A stretch of DNA of 64,000 nt from Beroe forskalii (GCA_011033025.1 WFMF01000082.1:124001-188000), one strand, 5' to 3'. Shown: positions 12,498-24,227, counted from the first letter of the stretch. Program-made: numbers and translations. Notes: generated by a model from the letters alone, not told the origin.

Positions 12498-13089
12498 ACG
12501 GTTCCCATCACATGAAACTGGTAGTTATTGAATACACAGGGCTCCATGAGGTTATGTAAAGTTACCGTTCTGTGATTGGTTGACAAGCATAGATCGCATG
12601 TTCATGGACAAAGCCAATTTCTCTTTGAATGTCATTTTTTACTAGTATGAAGATAAAGATTAATCATCAACAAATATTTTCTAAAAGTTTCAATTATATA
12701 AGAGTTATAGTAAGTAGCAACAATAATAAGGGAGGTTATGGAGTTTGTTATATTGCTAACAATGTGCATCGTCTATCTTTGAAACGCCACATTTTACTAA
12801 GCTCTTTTCAAAATTCCATCTCGTTACGTGGATTTCCTCCCTAACTGTAATTCTATCCCAATGAACAGATTCTTTTCTCACTCCTTACATTGAATTTAAT
12901 CCTCAATGAAGCCTACTAAAATGTGTTCGGACGGCATAGTGGAGTCGTTGTCTAATCTGACATTTGAGTTATGTTTAACCCACTCATGCCCGCCCATAGA
13001 TCGGCACCTACAATTTTTGTGAAAAATTGGTCATAGGGGTAGAATTTCACGCTGAATCTTTTCTGATAGGTCTTATAATTCTAAAATTG

Positions 13090-13370
13090 ACGGTTTTTGA
13101 GATAATGGCCCGGCACGTTTGTGGCCACTGGGGCGGCCACGAACGTGGTTTTGAAAATGCTACAAATGTGGCCAATTTGTTGTCACATATGTAACCTGCC
13201 ACAAATGTAGCCACCATATCGGCTACGTTTGTGGACATGTCCCCATATGTGGCCATTATATTAATTGAAATTATTAATTTATTGGCTACATTTGTGACTC
13301 GTCCACAAATGTTGCCATTATTAGAACATATTTTGCCATTATAATGGCCACGTTCGTAACCATGTCACAC
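13090..13370. repeat. Short-repeat cluster of GGCCAC/GTGGCC and ACAAATGT motifs
   Basis: Variants of GGCTACGTTTGTGG and its reverse complement alternate about every 30 bp, which makes the segment partly self-complementary. It may be a decayed inverted-repeat element. No target duplication was identified. Confidence 0.5.
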
Positions 13371-13739
13371 ACCATGTAAAATGTTGAAGAGAATCAAAGA
13401 TTGTGTCACATCTTTTTCTGATCGATTATAATTTCTATTCGAACATCATCACAGTCATTGGCTATCATTCTTCTGATGCCCCGTGAGTCAGGAAGTCCTT
13501 TTCACATGCTGCAGCCCTTCTTATAGGATGTATCTAGATATCATACTAATCATCACAAAAAGTACCCTGACCTAGATGAACTGAAATCGTGTAACTATGA
13601 TCGGATCTTATGATTGATTGTATTATGAACGATCTTTAAAAAGCTTTTCCCTTAATTGAAACTGCAAAAGCTGCTGTTATGTTTGAATCAGGTCGCTTGA
13701 TAAGTTTGGACACAACACAGGGGGTTTTCATTGGAAAAT

Positions 13740-13921
13740 TATTCTCCCAAAAAAATTTTTTTAAAAAAAAAAATTTTTTTTTTTTTTAAAAAAGGGGGGG
13801 CCAGGGGTTTTTGAAATTTTTTTTTTTTTTTGGGGGTGTTTTTTTTTTGGGTTTATTTTTTAAAAGGTTTAAATTTTTTTTTTAAAGGGGGGAAAAGGGG
13901 GGCCCTTGTTTTTTTTTAAAA

Positions 13922-13976
<55 letters not shown>

Positions 13977-14240
13977 AAATTTTTTTCCAAAATTTGGGTT
14001 GGGTTTTTTTTTCCCCCTTTTTTTTTTTTTCCCCCCGGGGGCCCCAATTTCCCCCCTTTTTAACCCCCTTTTTTAAAAATTTTTTAAAATTTTTTTTTTT
14101 GGTTTTTTTTTTAAAAAAAAAAAATTTTTTTTTTCCCCCCCTTTTTAAAAAATTTCCGGGTTTTTTTTTTTTCCTTCCCCTTTTTTTTTTAAAAAAATTT
14201 TTAAAAAAAAAATTTTAAATTCCCTTTTTTAAGCCCTGGG
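13740..14240. other. Homopolymer smear, probable sequencing or consensus artefact
   Basis: For about 500 bases the sequence consists almost only of runs of T, A, G and C (runs of 5 to more than 40), with ordinary sequence on either side. This resembles a collapsed, unreliable consensus rather than a biological repeat, since no unit or period is seen. The open frame at 13,994-14,218 is an artefact of the runs. Confidence 0.8.
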
Positions 14241-14557
14241 CCTTTTTTGAAAAACAATCAATACTGGATCATAGTTATCAACAACAAACTTTATCACAAA
14301 ATAATTTACAACGAAACATATAAACATATAAAAGAATCGGTCACAGGCCAAAGCCTGTTAATCTGTTAATAAATAGGTAGATATTATGTACAAAATATCA
14401 TTGTTCAGCTGAAACCTGCATATTGTGTTTTATGGATACTGGATAGGTAAGGATCACGAAGCCCAGGGGCAATAAAAATCATTTACCAAAGTATTTACCA
14501 AAGTATTACCAAAGCATTTACGAAATAGAATTGAAACTTTAAAAACAGTCACAGTAT

Positions 14558-15982
14558 TCAATGTGATTTAAGTGCACCTAAGATGTGAGCCAATTCATTG
14601 TATTCTGGCTTTAACTCTTTCGAAAACAGCTTTTCTTTGAGCTTAAAATCTCGACGACAAGCCCAGGCCGTGAAAATATCATGATCACAGGCATTTAATT
14701 TCAATGTTTGTCTAACAGTGCTGAGGCTATTTAATTTACAGAGTTTGGAGAGGAGATCAACTTTACAGTGAATTTCAGATAGTCCCATGCCACCAATCCT
14801 TTTAAGGAACTCTTTATTTTCATGGAAAGATGACATCCTAGTCACCAGCCTGTCAACAAATGGTCCATGTTTTAGAATTTCTTTTAATGCAAATTGTACT
14901 GACTTCAACCTAGTCTCTTTATTTAGGTACTTTTCTAGTGTTGCAGTTATGAAAACTTTCTTCTTTGAGACATCAATTATAGCCAATGGGAAGCTATTCT
15001 TACCTATCTCTCGATGAAAGTCGTCAGAATCAAGAATTTCATCAGGATCTTTTTCATACATGAGTGATTGATGGAATATGAAGCTATGGAATTGTGTATG
15101 ATTCGCCAGAGGAAAGATTGTGACTGATTTATCTTCATCAGGGATAATGAATGATATCATGAGGGACACATCCTCGATTTGTTGCATCTGTGTTTTCATT
15201 CCTATAATGAGAGAGAAACCTGCACACTGCAAAATTGCTTGATACATCTTTTTAAGGAACTCTAACTTAAATTTGCTGGTCCCATGCTCAAAGTAATGTA
15301 ATGGTCTTGAAACCTGTTCAACTGAAAAGTTTAAGAGGCGATCAGTGATGTTATCGAGTTTTACCAGCATAGCTTCTAACTTTTCTGAAGAAACATGCAA
15401 ATTTCCGTGCATCCATATTGCATTAAATATCGCTTCTTTGATACTCCTGCATGATCTATGGAGAAAGGTGTACAGTTTCGTTATTTTGGAAGTTCTTTGT
15501 GGGCATTTCAATGGGAATACAAAAGAAAGGCAGAATAGCTTAGAAGACTTTTTGTGTGGCCCATTCCTAACATTGAATATTATACCCAATATTATGATCT
15601 TTTGCTGAGGCAAGAAAAGAAGCTTTCGTTCCCTATCCCTGCCATTGACATTAGTCTCATCCATATCCCCCGAAAGAACATGCAAATTAACATAGTTTAT
15701 CAACTTTTCATCGACAACTTGTTTCGATTTAACATAGCATTTTATCAACTGTGGTCCCACGATATTGTCCCATTTTGTAATGACAACATATTGAAAAGAT
15801 TTGAGTCCCTCAAGAATTGATATTTCACTCCCACCGAAACCTGACAATGCAATAGTCCTATCAACACGCTGGGTATACTCACTGAAAGGATGCTCCGAGT
15901 CAACTTCATTGCTAAGCGATTCAATCATGAAATTGTCATAGTTACTGCACATGCTGGCTTCCAGAGCCATCTCTGTTGTCAT
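14558..15982 (-). CDS. C9orf72: C9orf72-like longin/DENN protein
   Basis: 474 residues in one uninterrupted exon; the human protein has 481. Recognisable family landmarks in order: IALSG near residue 43, then KWDNIVGPQ (the longin-domain WDNxxGP signature), a YTFLHRSC segment (family YLPLHRVC), IWMH, a hydrophobic QCAGFSLIIG stretch (family QTCGCSVVVG), SFPLAIIDV, and a C-terminal LKL-DHDIFTAWA segment matching the end of the DENN region. The family protein forms a complex with SMCR8 and WDR41 that acts in autophagy and lysosome function and has GTPase-activating activity toward Arf/Rab GTPases. The fold is DENN-type, cytosolic and membrane-recruited. The gene is isolated between two inverted 6.6-kb elements. 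The start is the first ATG of the conserved frame, but the frame stays open upstream (see 15,983-16,044). I identified it by recalled similarity, so weakly conserved stretches are less certain. Confidence 0.85.
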   Translation of the reverse strand: MTTEMALEASMCSNYDNFMIESLSNEVDSEHPFSEYTQRVDRTIALSGFGGSEISILEGLKSFQYVVITKWDNIVGPQLIKCYVKSKQVVDEKLINYVNLHVLSGDMDETNVNGRDRERKLLFLPQQKIIILGIIFNVRNGPHKKSSKLFCLSFVFPLKCPQRTSKITKLYTFLHRSCRSIKEAIFNAIWMHGNLHVSSEKLEAMLVKLDNITDRLLNFSVEQVSRPLHYFEHGTSKFKLEFLKKMYQAILQCAGFSLIIGMKTQMQQIEDVSLMISFIIPDEDKSVTIFPLANHTQFHSFIFHQSLMYEKDPDEILDSDDFHREIGKNSFPLAIIDVSKKKVFITATLEKYLNKETRLKSVQFALKEILKHGPFVDRLVTRMSSFHENKEFLKRIGGMGLSEIHCKVDLLSKLCKLNSLSTVRQTLKLNACDHDIFTAWACRRDFKLKEKLFSKELKPEYNELAHILGALKSH

Positions 15983-16044
15983 GGTAATAACCAGTTTGAG
16001 CAGTCCATAAATAAGGATCCCAAGGACGAGAGCAAGCCAGATGT
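15983..16044 (-). other. Open, hydrophobic upstream extension of the C9orf72-like frame with a splice-acceptor candidate
   Basis: Upstream of the ATG the reading frame stays open for 20 more codons and encodes a strongly hydrophobic run (IWLALVLGILIYGLLKLVIT). It is preceded at 16,045-16,046 by AG after a pyrimidine-rich tract (GATCTTTTAG). If this acceptor is used, an unseen upstream exon would add a membrane-spanning segment to a normally soluble protein. If not, this is 5' untranslated sequence and the hydrophobicity is chance. No in-frame ATG lies in the extension. Confidence 0.4.
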
Positions 16045-16278
16045 CTAAAAGATCAACAGGAAATTAGTAACTTAGTGACTATAATCTATCATGAAATCAT
16101 TAAATCATTAAATCATTAAGTTTGCAGTGCATAAAATGATGATTAAGCTTCACCACTTACCACTATTAAATTTATTTTGAAATACTTATATAATACTAGG
16201 TAATATTTGTGATTTAGTGCTTGACTCTTTGATTATTGATCAATCTTGCACTCATTATTACAAATTCCAATTTTAGTA

Positions 16279-17221
16279 CAGTCAAATCCTAATTTTTTCA
16301 GGAACAAATTCTACACCAAGCGATTTTGACTGTTTTCTATAGTTTTTTGCCCAAAAAATCGATCTAGCAACTTTCCAAGACTTTCCAGGGTGGGAAAGTG
16401 CCGAAAATCCATTTTAGTTGAGGCGCAGCCGACTGACCTGTGAAAAAATCATAACTTGGCCCAGGAAGGACGTAGAGACTTCGTTTTAGGCTTAAAAGAA
16501 GCGCAATGGCCATGTTTATATACGACTTGTTGATAAACATATGCCCTAAAATGCTCAGGAACAGAGTTATGGGCGAAAAACTGTTTTTGGTCACCCATGA
16601 GACATTGTGGAAGCGATTTTGTATCTCGATCCAGGAAGGTCGTAAAGACTTCGATTTGGGCTTAAAAGAAGCGCAATGACCATGTTTATATACGAATTGT
16701 TAATAAACATATGCCCTAAAATGCTCAGGAACAGAGTTATGGGCGAAAAACTGTTTTTGGGCACCCGCGAGACATTGTGGAAGCGGTTTTTGTATCTCGG
16801 CCCAGGAAGGTCGTAAAGACTTCAATTTGGGCTTAAAAGAAGCGCAATGACCATGTTTATATACGACTTGTTAATAAACATATGCCTTTAAATGCTGAGG
16901 AACCGAGTTATGGGCGAAAAACTCGGTTCCTGAGCATTTTAGGGCATATGTTTATTAACAAGTCGTATATAAACATGGCCATTGCGCTTCTTTTAAGTCT
17001 AAAACGAAGTCTCTACGACCTTCCTGGGCCAAGTTATGTTTTTTCACAGGTCAGTCGGCGCCTCAACTAAAAATCGATTTTTCGGCACTTTCCCACCCTG
17101 GAAAGTCTTGGAAAGTTGCTAGATCGATTTTTGGGCAAAAACTACCTATAGAAAAAACAGTCAAAATCGCTTGGTGTATAATTTGTTCCGATTTTGGGCT
17201 ATTTTCGGCCAGATTTGACTG
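16279..17221. mobile_element. Fold-back TIR element with CAGTCAAATC ends and TA target site
   Basis: It starts CAGTCAAATC and ends GATTTGACTG, with TA on each side (16,277-16,278 and 17,222-17,223), as in Tc1/mariner-type insertions. The outer arms (about 150 bp, including CACTTTCCCACCCTGGAAAG and its complement) are inverted. Inside are three direct copies of a roughly 180-bp unit (near 16,440-16,610, 16,620-16,790 and 16,795-16,920), followed by a partial inverted copy (16,918-17,060) that folds back on them. No transposase is present. The small open frames at 16,364-16,594 and 16,882-17,070 are the same repeat read from opposite strands. Confidence 0.8.
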
Positions 17222-17338
17222 TACTATTTGATAATAATATTTTTTTTTCTTCCAGCAATTTTTTTGTCTTCAAGATTCGATTAGGTGATACTGTGTGAAT
17301 TAAATTCTTTGAACAGTGAAAAACTAATTAACAAATTA
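17065..17338. repeat. 274-bp direct repeat, left member (right member 23,957-24,227)
   Basis: The sequence from AACTAAAAATCG through ACAAATTA occurs immediately before and immediately after the 6.6-kb element 17,339-23,956, with a few 1-3 base differences, mostly in homopolymers. The left member includes the 3' arm of the fold-back element plus about 115 bp of flank. It is far longer than a normal target-site duplication. Confidence 0.9.
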
Positions 17339-17574
17339 GGGGGGGGGCCAACGCCATTTTAGGCCATTTAGGGCCATGAAATTCTAGGGCCATTTTGCGA
17401 TTTTGGATATGTTGATGGCCCTAAATGGCCCTACATTTTACTTCAAATATCTGTCCGTAGATATGATTTGAAGTATTTGTACGACGGTTTTTCATCCACA
17501 TATGGCTGTGTGTGTGATAAAATTAGGATTTCACTACTGTCAAGCAGATTTTAAAGAAATTAAATGATCCCATG

Positions 17575-20500
17575 TTTAATCCCTACTGATCCCATCCGGT
17601 GAATCCCTGCTCCCGTGGTTAATCCCTACTGATCCCCATTGGTTAATCCCTACTCCTCCCATGGTTAATCCTTTGTGATCCCTGGTTAATCCCTACTCCT
17701 CCCACGGTTAATCCTTTGTGATCCCTGGTTAATCCCTACTGATCCCACGGTTAGTCCCTACTGATCCCATGGCTAATCCCAACTGATCCTAGATGGTTAA
17801 TCCTTACTGATCCCATGGTTAATCCCTACTGATCCGGCCTGGTTAATCCCTACCGATCCCCTGGCCCTGGTTAATCCCTACTAATCCCACAGTTAATCCC
17901 TACTGATCCCCTGGTTAATCCCTACTGATCTTCTGGTTAATCCTTTGTGATCCCCTGGTTGTCCTACTGATCCTACAGTTAGTCCCTACTGATCCCATGG
18001 CTAATCCCAACTGATCCTAGATGGTTAATCCTTACTGATCCCATGGTTAATCCTACTGATCCGGCCTGGTTAATCCCTACCGATCCCCTGGCCCTGGTTA
18101 ATCCCTACTAATCCCACAGTTATTCCCTACTTATCTCCTGGTTAATCCCAACTGATATCATAGTATCATGGTTAATCCCTACTGATCCCATGGTTAGTCC
18201 CAACTGATCCCATGGTTAATCCCTACCAATCCCCTGGTTAGTCCCTACTCCTCCCATGGTTAATCCCTACTGCTCCCATTGGTTAATCCCTACTCCTCCA
18301 TGGTCAATCCTTTGTGATCCCTGGTTAATCCCTACTGATCCCACGGTTGGTCCCTACTGATTCCATGGCAGCATGGCTAATCCCAACTGATCCTAGATGG
18401 TTAATCCTTACTGATCCCATGGTTAATCCCTACTGATCCGGCCTGGTTAATCCCTACCGATCCCCTGGCCCTGGTTAATCCCTACTAATCCCACAGTTAC
18501 CTAATCCCTACTGATCCCCTGGTTAATCCCTACTGATCCCCTGGTTAATCCCAACTGATATCGTGGTTAATCCCTACTGATCCCATGGTTAATCCCTACT
18601 GCCTCAATGGTTAATCCTTAGTGATCCCCTTGTTAATCCCTACTGATCCCATGGTAAGTCCCAACTGATCCCATGGTTGTCCCTACCGATCCCTTGGTTA
18701 GTCCCTACTCCTCCCATGGTTAATCCCTGATGAAACCATTGTTGTCACCCAACTTATCAAATAGCTAATCCCTACTGATCCCATGGTTAATCCCTACTGA
18801 TCCCCTGGTTAATCCCTTTTGATCCCATGGTTAATCCCAGATGATCCCCTGGTGAATTCCTATTCCCTACTGGACCCATGGTTAATCCATGTACTGATCC
18901 CATGGTCAATCCCTACTGATCCGGGCTGATTAATCCTACTGATCCCATGGTTAATCCCTAATGATCCCATGGTTAGTCCTAACTGATCCCATGGTTGTCC
19001 CCTACCGATCCCTTGGTTGGTCCCGACTCCTCCCATGGTTAATCCCTACTAATCCCATGGCTAATCCCTAATGATACCATTGTTAATACCCAACTTATCA
19101 AATAGCTAATCCCTACTGATCCCATGGTTAATCCCTACTGATCCCCTGGTTAATCCCTTTTGATCCCATGGTTAATCCCAGATGATCCCTGGCGAATTCC
19201 TATTCCCTACTGGACTCATGGTTAATCCCTGTACTGATCCCATGGTCAATCCCTACTGATCCGGGCTGATTATTCCCCCACTGATCCCATGGTTAATCCC
19301 TAATGATCCCATGGTTTATCGCTACTGATCCCATGATCAATCCTACTGATCCCCCGGTTGATCCCTACTCCTCCCATGGTTAATCCCTACTAATCCCATG
19401 GCTAATCCCTAGTAATCCTATGGCTAATCCCTGATGATACCATTGTTAATCCCAACTGATCAAATAGCTAATCCCTACTGATCCTATGGTTAATCCTTAC
19501 TGATCTCATGATTAATCCCTACTGATCCCATGGCTGATCCCTAAGGATACCATTAATCCCCAACTGATCCCATGGTTAATCCCTACTGCTCCAATGGTTA
19601 TTGGTTAATCCTTAGCGATCCCCTGGTTGATCCCTACTGATCCCATGGTAAGTCCCAACTAATGCCATGGTTAATCCCTAGTGCCGAACCCCTGGTTAAT
19701 CCTTACTCCTCCCATGGTTAATCCTAAGTGATCCCCTGGTTAAACCCAACCGATCCCATGGTTAATCCCTACTGATCCCATGGCTGATCCCTGCAGATAC
19801 CAATGTTAATCCCTACTGATCCTATGGTTAATCCTTACCGATCTCATGATTAATCCCTACTGATACCATTGCTAATCCCTACTGATCCCATGGTTAATCC
19901 CTATTGATCCCATGGTTAATCCCTATTGATCCCATGGTTAATCCCTAGTACTGATCCCATGGTGAATCCCACTGCTCCCCATGATTAATCCTTAGTAATC
20001 CCATGGTGAATCCTTACTGCTCCCATGAATAATCCTTAGTGATCCCCTGGTTAATCCCTACTGGTCCCCTGGTTTACCCCTACTGATCCAATGGTTCATC
20101 CCTACTGATCCCCTGGTAAATCCCTACTGATCACATATATAGTCCCTACTGATCCCCTGGTTAATAATCTCTACAGATCCCATGGTTAATCCTCTACTGT
20201 CTACTGATAAAATTGTTAATCCCTACTGATCCCATGGTAAATCCTCTACTGATCCCATAGTTAATCCCTACTGATTCAATTGTTAATCAATCCCTACTGA
20301 TCTCCTGGTTAATCCCTACTGATCCCAAGGCTAATCCCTATCGATCCCCTGATTAATCTCTACTGATCCCATGGTTAATCCCTGCTGATCCCCTGGGTAA
20401 TCCCTACCGATTCCATGGTTAATATCTACTGATCCAATGGCTTATCCCTACTGATAAAATTATTTAATCCCTACTGATCTCCTGGTTAATCCCTAGTGAT

Positions 20501-21640
20501 CCCATGGTTAATCAGTATCGATCCCCAGGTTAATCCCTACGGATCCCCAGGTTAATCCCTACTGATCCCATGGTAAATCCTTTACTGATCCCATAGTAAA
20601 TCCCTACCGATTCAATTGCTAATCAATCCCTACTGATCTCCTGGTTAATCCCTACTGATCCCAAGCCCAAGGTTAATCCCTGCTGATCCCATGGTTAATC
20701 CCTACTGATCCCATGGTTAATACCTACTTATCCCATGGTTAATCCTAGTACTCACCCCATGGTGAATCCCTACTGCTGCCATTGTAATCCCTACTGATCC
20801 CCTGGTAAATCCCTACTGATCCCAAGGTCAATCCCTACTGATCCCATGGTTAATAATATCTGCTGAGCTCCAATGGTTAATACTTAGTGATCCCATGGTT
20901 AATCCCTGCTGATACAATGGTTCATTCCTAATGATCCCATGGTTGATCCCTAATGATCCTATATGGTAAATCCCTCCTGACCCCTGCAAACCCTACTGAC
21001 CCCATGGTTAAACCCTACTTATCCCGTGGTGAATCTCAACTGGTTAATCCTATGTGATCCCCTAGTTAATCCCTACTGGTCCCATGATTAATAATCCCTA
21101 CTGATCCAATGGCCATGGTTAATCCCTACAGATCCCCTGTGTTAAATCCCAACAGATCCCATATATAATCCCTACTGATCCTCTGGTTAATCCCTACTGC
21201 TCCAATGGTTAATCCTAAGTGATCTCCTGGTTAATCCCTACTGATCCCATGATTTATCCATACTGACCCATGGTTAATCCCTGATGATCCCCTGGTTGAT
21301 GCATATTCACTACTGATCCCGTGGTTAATCCCTGTACTGATCCCATGGTTGATCCCTAATGATCCTATGGTAAATCCCTACTGATCCCCTGGTAAGACCC
21401 TACTGACCCCATTGTTAATCCCTACTCATCCCATGGTTAACCCATAGTACTGATCCCATGGTGAATCCCAACTGCTCCCATGGTTAATCCTTAGTGATCC
21501 AGGATCCTTTGGTTATAGTTAATCCCTACTGGCCCCACTGTCCCAGGGTTAATCCCTACTGACCCGATGGTTAATCCCTACTGATCCCAAGATAATCCCT
21601 ACTGATCCCGTGGTTTAATCCCAACGGATTCCATGGTTAA
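17575..21640. repeat. 22-bp minisatellite, right array (ATGGTTAATCCCTACTGATCCC)
   Basis: This is the reverse complement of the left array and is nearly equal in length (about 4.07 kb, roughly 185 units), with the same unit variants in the same order. A further stretch lies at 22,843-22,990 beyond the nested element. The shared order of variants shows that the two arrays are copies of one array and did not expand independently. Confidence 0.95.
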
Positions 21641-22842
21641 GGGATCGTTCACATATTACGTAATCAGCCGAGGGGGGGAGGGGGGTTTTCAAATGATTAC
21701 GTTTGATTACGGGGGGGGGAGGGGGGGTTTGGCTCATGATTACGTAATCAAAATATCTAAATTTTAATGAAAATTTCCAGGATTTTCACGAAAATTTAAT
21801 AAATTTTCATGAAAATTTAACAAATTTTCACAAAAATTTCAAGCATTTTCACGAAAATTTAACAAATTTTTATAAAAATTTCAAGCATTTTCATGAAAAT
21901 TTTTCGAATTTTCGTGAAATTTATTTACGGCTTTTCATAATATTTTAAAGAATTTTCATGAAAATTTAAAGGATTCCCGAATTTTTATTTCTATATTGGG
22001 CAACATAGTCATAGTTTGTAGTTCTCCCCATATAGGAGGGATGATCTACATTTGTGGAAGTCTTCCGAATCTTTTCAGTGCCTCTTTGTGTATAACTATT
22101 TGCTGCTCTGCGGTTGATCAGAGGCCTTCCCTTTCCTTTGGTTCTAGAGTTGATGCCAGAGCAAGTCTTTGCATATGCCTGCAGCTTCATAATCCATAAA
22201 TCAATCTTTTTGAGTTTTTGATGAAAGTGTACAAAGCTGCAGTTGTCTGTAAAATGTCTGTTGCCAGACTCTGATCTAGCACTTATAAGGGATAGTGACT
22301 CTGATCTGGATCTTGGTCTCTGTCATTTTGGTGGCAGTTGAGCAGGACAAAGATAGGTACTGAGCTTCATTTTGTCGGTTTGAAGGAGATTGAGGTGGGA
22401 CCAAGACGTGGGTTTCCAGCTCTTTAGTGGAACTGGGAGTTTTGGTGTAGGAGAGGAGAAGGATGATGAGGCAGAGGAGAATGAATACGAAATATCAATG
22501 GAAGAGTAAAGGAGGAGGAGTCCATCTTGCTGTCAGAGGAGTTGTCGTACTCGTAGGCAGGATCTTTGTAGGAAAAATAAGCTTTGAATGTCATCTTCAG
22601 GTCCATGATGTTGATGGTTCAAGAATTGAAACACACGATACTGTTCTAATTTTTTGATGGATGATATAGTTCTTGGTGATGCTGAAAAGTCTAGGGGGGG
22701 GGGGGGGGGGGGTTGGGCCATGATTACGTAATATTTTCCCCAAAAGAGGGGGGGTTTGGCCATGATTACGTTTGATTACGGAGGGGGGGAGGGGGGGGTA
22801 AAAAATGCCCAAAAATTGATTACGTAATATGTGAACGGTCCC
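21641..22842. mobile_element. PIF/Harbinger-like element nested in the minisatellite (copy R)
   Basis: Inverse-orientation twin of 2,450-3,642. It has the same terminal repeats (GGGATCGTTCACATATTACG and complement) and TAA on both sides (21,638-21,640 and 22,843-22,845). Open frames at 21,966-22,190 and 22,424-22,606 (minus) match those of the twin. The shared nested position shows that this insertion is older than the duplication of the composite element. C- and G-runs differ in length between the copies. Confidence 0.82.
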
Positions 22843-23956
22843 TAATCCCTACTGCTCCCTTGGATAATCCTTAGTGGTTAATCCCTACTGATCCCCTAGA
22901 TAATCCCTACTGATCCCATGGTTGATCCCCTACTAACCCCTGGTTAGTCTCAAATACCCCTTGGGAATCCCTGCCATACTGAAATACTGCTCCCTACTTG
23001 TCTACTTATAACTATTGCCCCTTAGTTAATCCCTTGAACTACTGAACCTCCGGTGAATGACCATTCAGAGCCGATGTTACTGATGTTAGTGAAGTAAAGC
23101 AGTAATGGGGTCAGTAAACCAACATTAGGCGTTCACAAGGGGCTGATAGGGGTCTTCCAGGACGTCAGTTAAGGGTCACCAGGGGTTCACTAACTCACTA
23201 AAGCGTTAGTAAGTGGTTATTAAATAAAGTTAGAGATTCACCATCCATAGGGGGTCCCGAGTCAAGGGGTTTTACGAGAGGGTCAAAAGTATCAAAATTA
23301 AGAGTGGATCACCAGTAGGCAATTGGCCACCACAAATCAGCCGAGGGTTGGTACTTAGTAGGATTTCATAGGAGATGAACATGACGTGGTCAAATGAGGG
23401 GGGTTATTTGGGGTTACTAACCCCGTATGGGGTAAGTAGGAGGTCGGTTGAGTTTCACCAGTGGCTCAGTAGGATAATTTCCCACAGGGATCTCGCGATG
23501 TTCCACCGAAGGGCATGATCTTGAGGCCAAATTCCAAAAGAACAGATGAAGGACAAAATAAGGAACCTTTTCATAATTTAGGTGACATCGCTAGGCACAA
23601 TTTGTATAGCCCTCAGTGTGCTTTACCGAATAATACCCAGATATTGAACTTGAAAAGTGAAAAGAACTTTTGTCTGTCCGAGATAGAGTGCTCTGATCAA
23701 AAGCTTGATCGCATACCCCGTCAGATATCATGAAAGTAGTCTAAAGTAGCTCATATAATCATGATTATGGTATTTTGTGTCTTGTGAATGGGTTAAAAAG
23801 ACCGGAAATTATCAATTTTGAAGGCCATAATCAATTGGTTTTAAATCTGGAATATTTCAATTTTGAAGGCCATTTAAGGCCATTTAAGGCCATATTTTCT
23901 AGGGCCATTTTGCGATTTTGAATATGTCGATGGCCTAAAATGGCGTTGGCCCCCCC

Positions 23957-24227
23957 AACTAAAAATCGATTTTTCGGCACTTTCCCCACCCTGGAAAGTC
24001 TTGGAAAGTTGCTAGATCGATTTTTTGGGCAAAAAACTATAGAAAACAGTCAAAATCGCTTGGTGTATAATTTGTTCCGATTTTGGGCTATTTTCGGCCA
24101 GATTTGACTGTACTATTTGATAATAATATTTTTTTTTCTTCCAGCAATTTTTTTGTCTTCAAGATTCGATTAGGTGATACTGTGTGAATTAAATTCTTTG
24201 AACAGTGAAAAACTAATTAACAAATTA
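23957..24227. repeat. 271-bp direct repeat, right member
   Basis: Matches 17,065-17,338 and directly abuts the C-run end of the large element. Beyond 24,227 the sequence is unique and leads to the 3' side of GTF2H2 (24,228-24,587 is AT-rich with no other feature). Confidence 0.9.

Larger units (their letters stand above)
11803..13739. other. Intergenic, no gene recognised
   Basis: This is ordinary AT-rich sequence with no exon-like structure that I can support. It contains the second A8CC/GGT8 fold-back repeat (12,345-12,497) and a cluster of GTGGCCAC-like short repeats (13,090-13,370). The open frame at 12,629-12,844 has no recognisable features. Confidence 0.6.
17339..23956 (+). mobile_element. 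Large TIR element carrying a minisatellite, copy R (complete)
   Basis: 6.6 kb bounded by inverted ends: a G-run plus GGCCAACGCCATTTTAGGCC at the left, and GGCCTAAAATGGCGTTGGCC plus a C-run at the right. Subterminal regions are rich in GGCCAT repeats. The interior holds, in order, 4.1 kb of 22-bp minisatellite, a nested Harbinger-like element, about 150 bp more minisatellite and about 1 kb of unique sequence with an unrecognised 72-codon open frame (23,515-23,733). It is an inverted twin of 1,341-7,957. With no transposase gene it must be non-autonomous. The G-run-GGCCAACGCC terminus is not one I can assign to a superfamily. Confidence 0.85.

Noticed and set aside
13994..14218. 74-codon phenylalanine/lysine/proline-rich open frame
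   Set aside because: It lies wholly in the homopolymer smear and has no sequence complexity.
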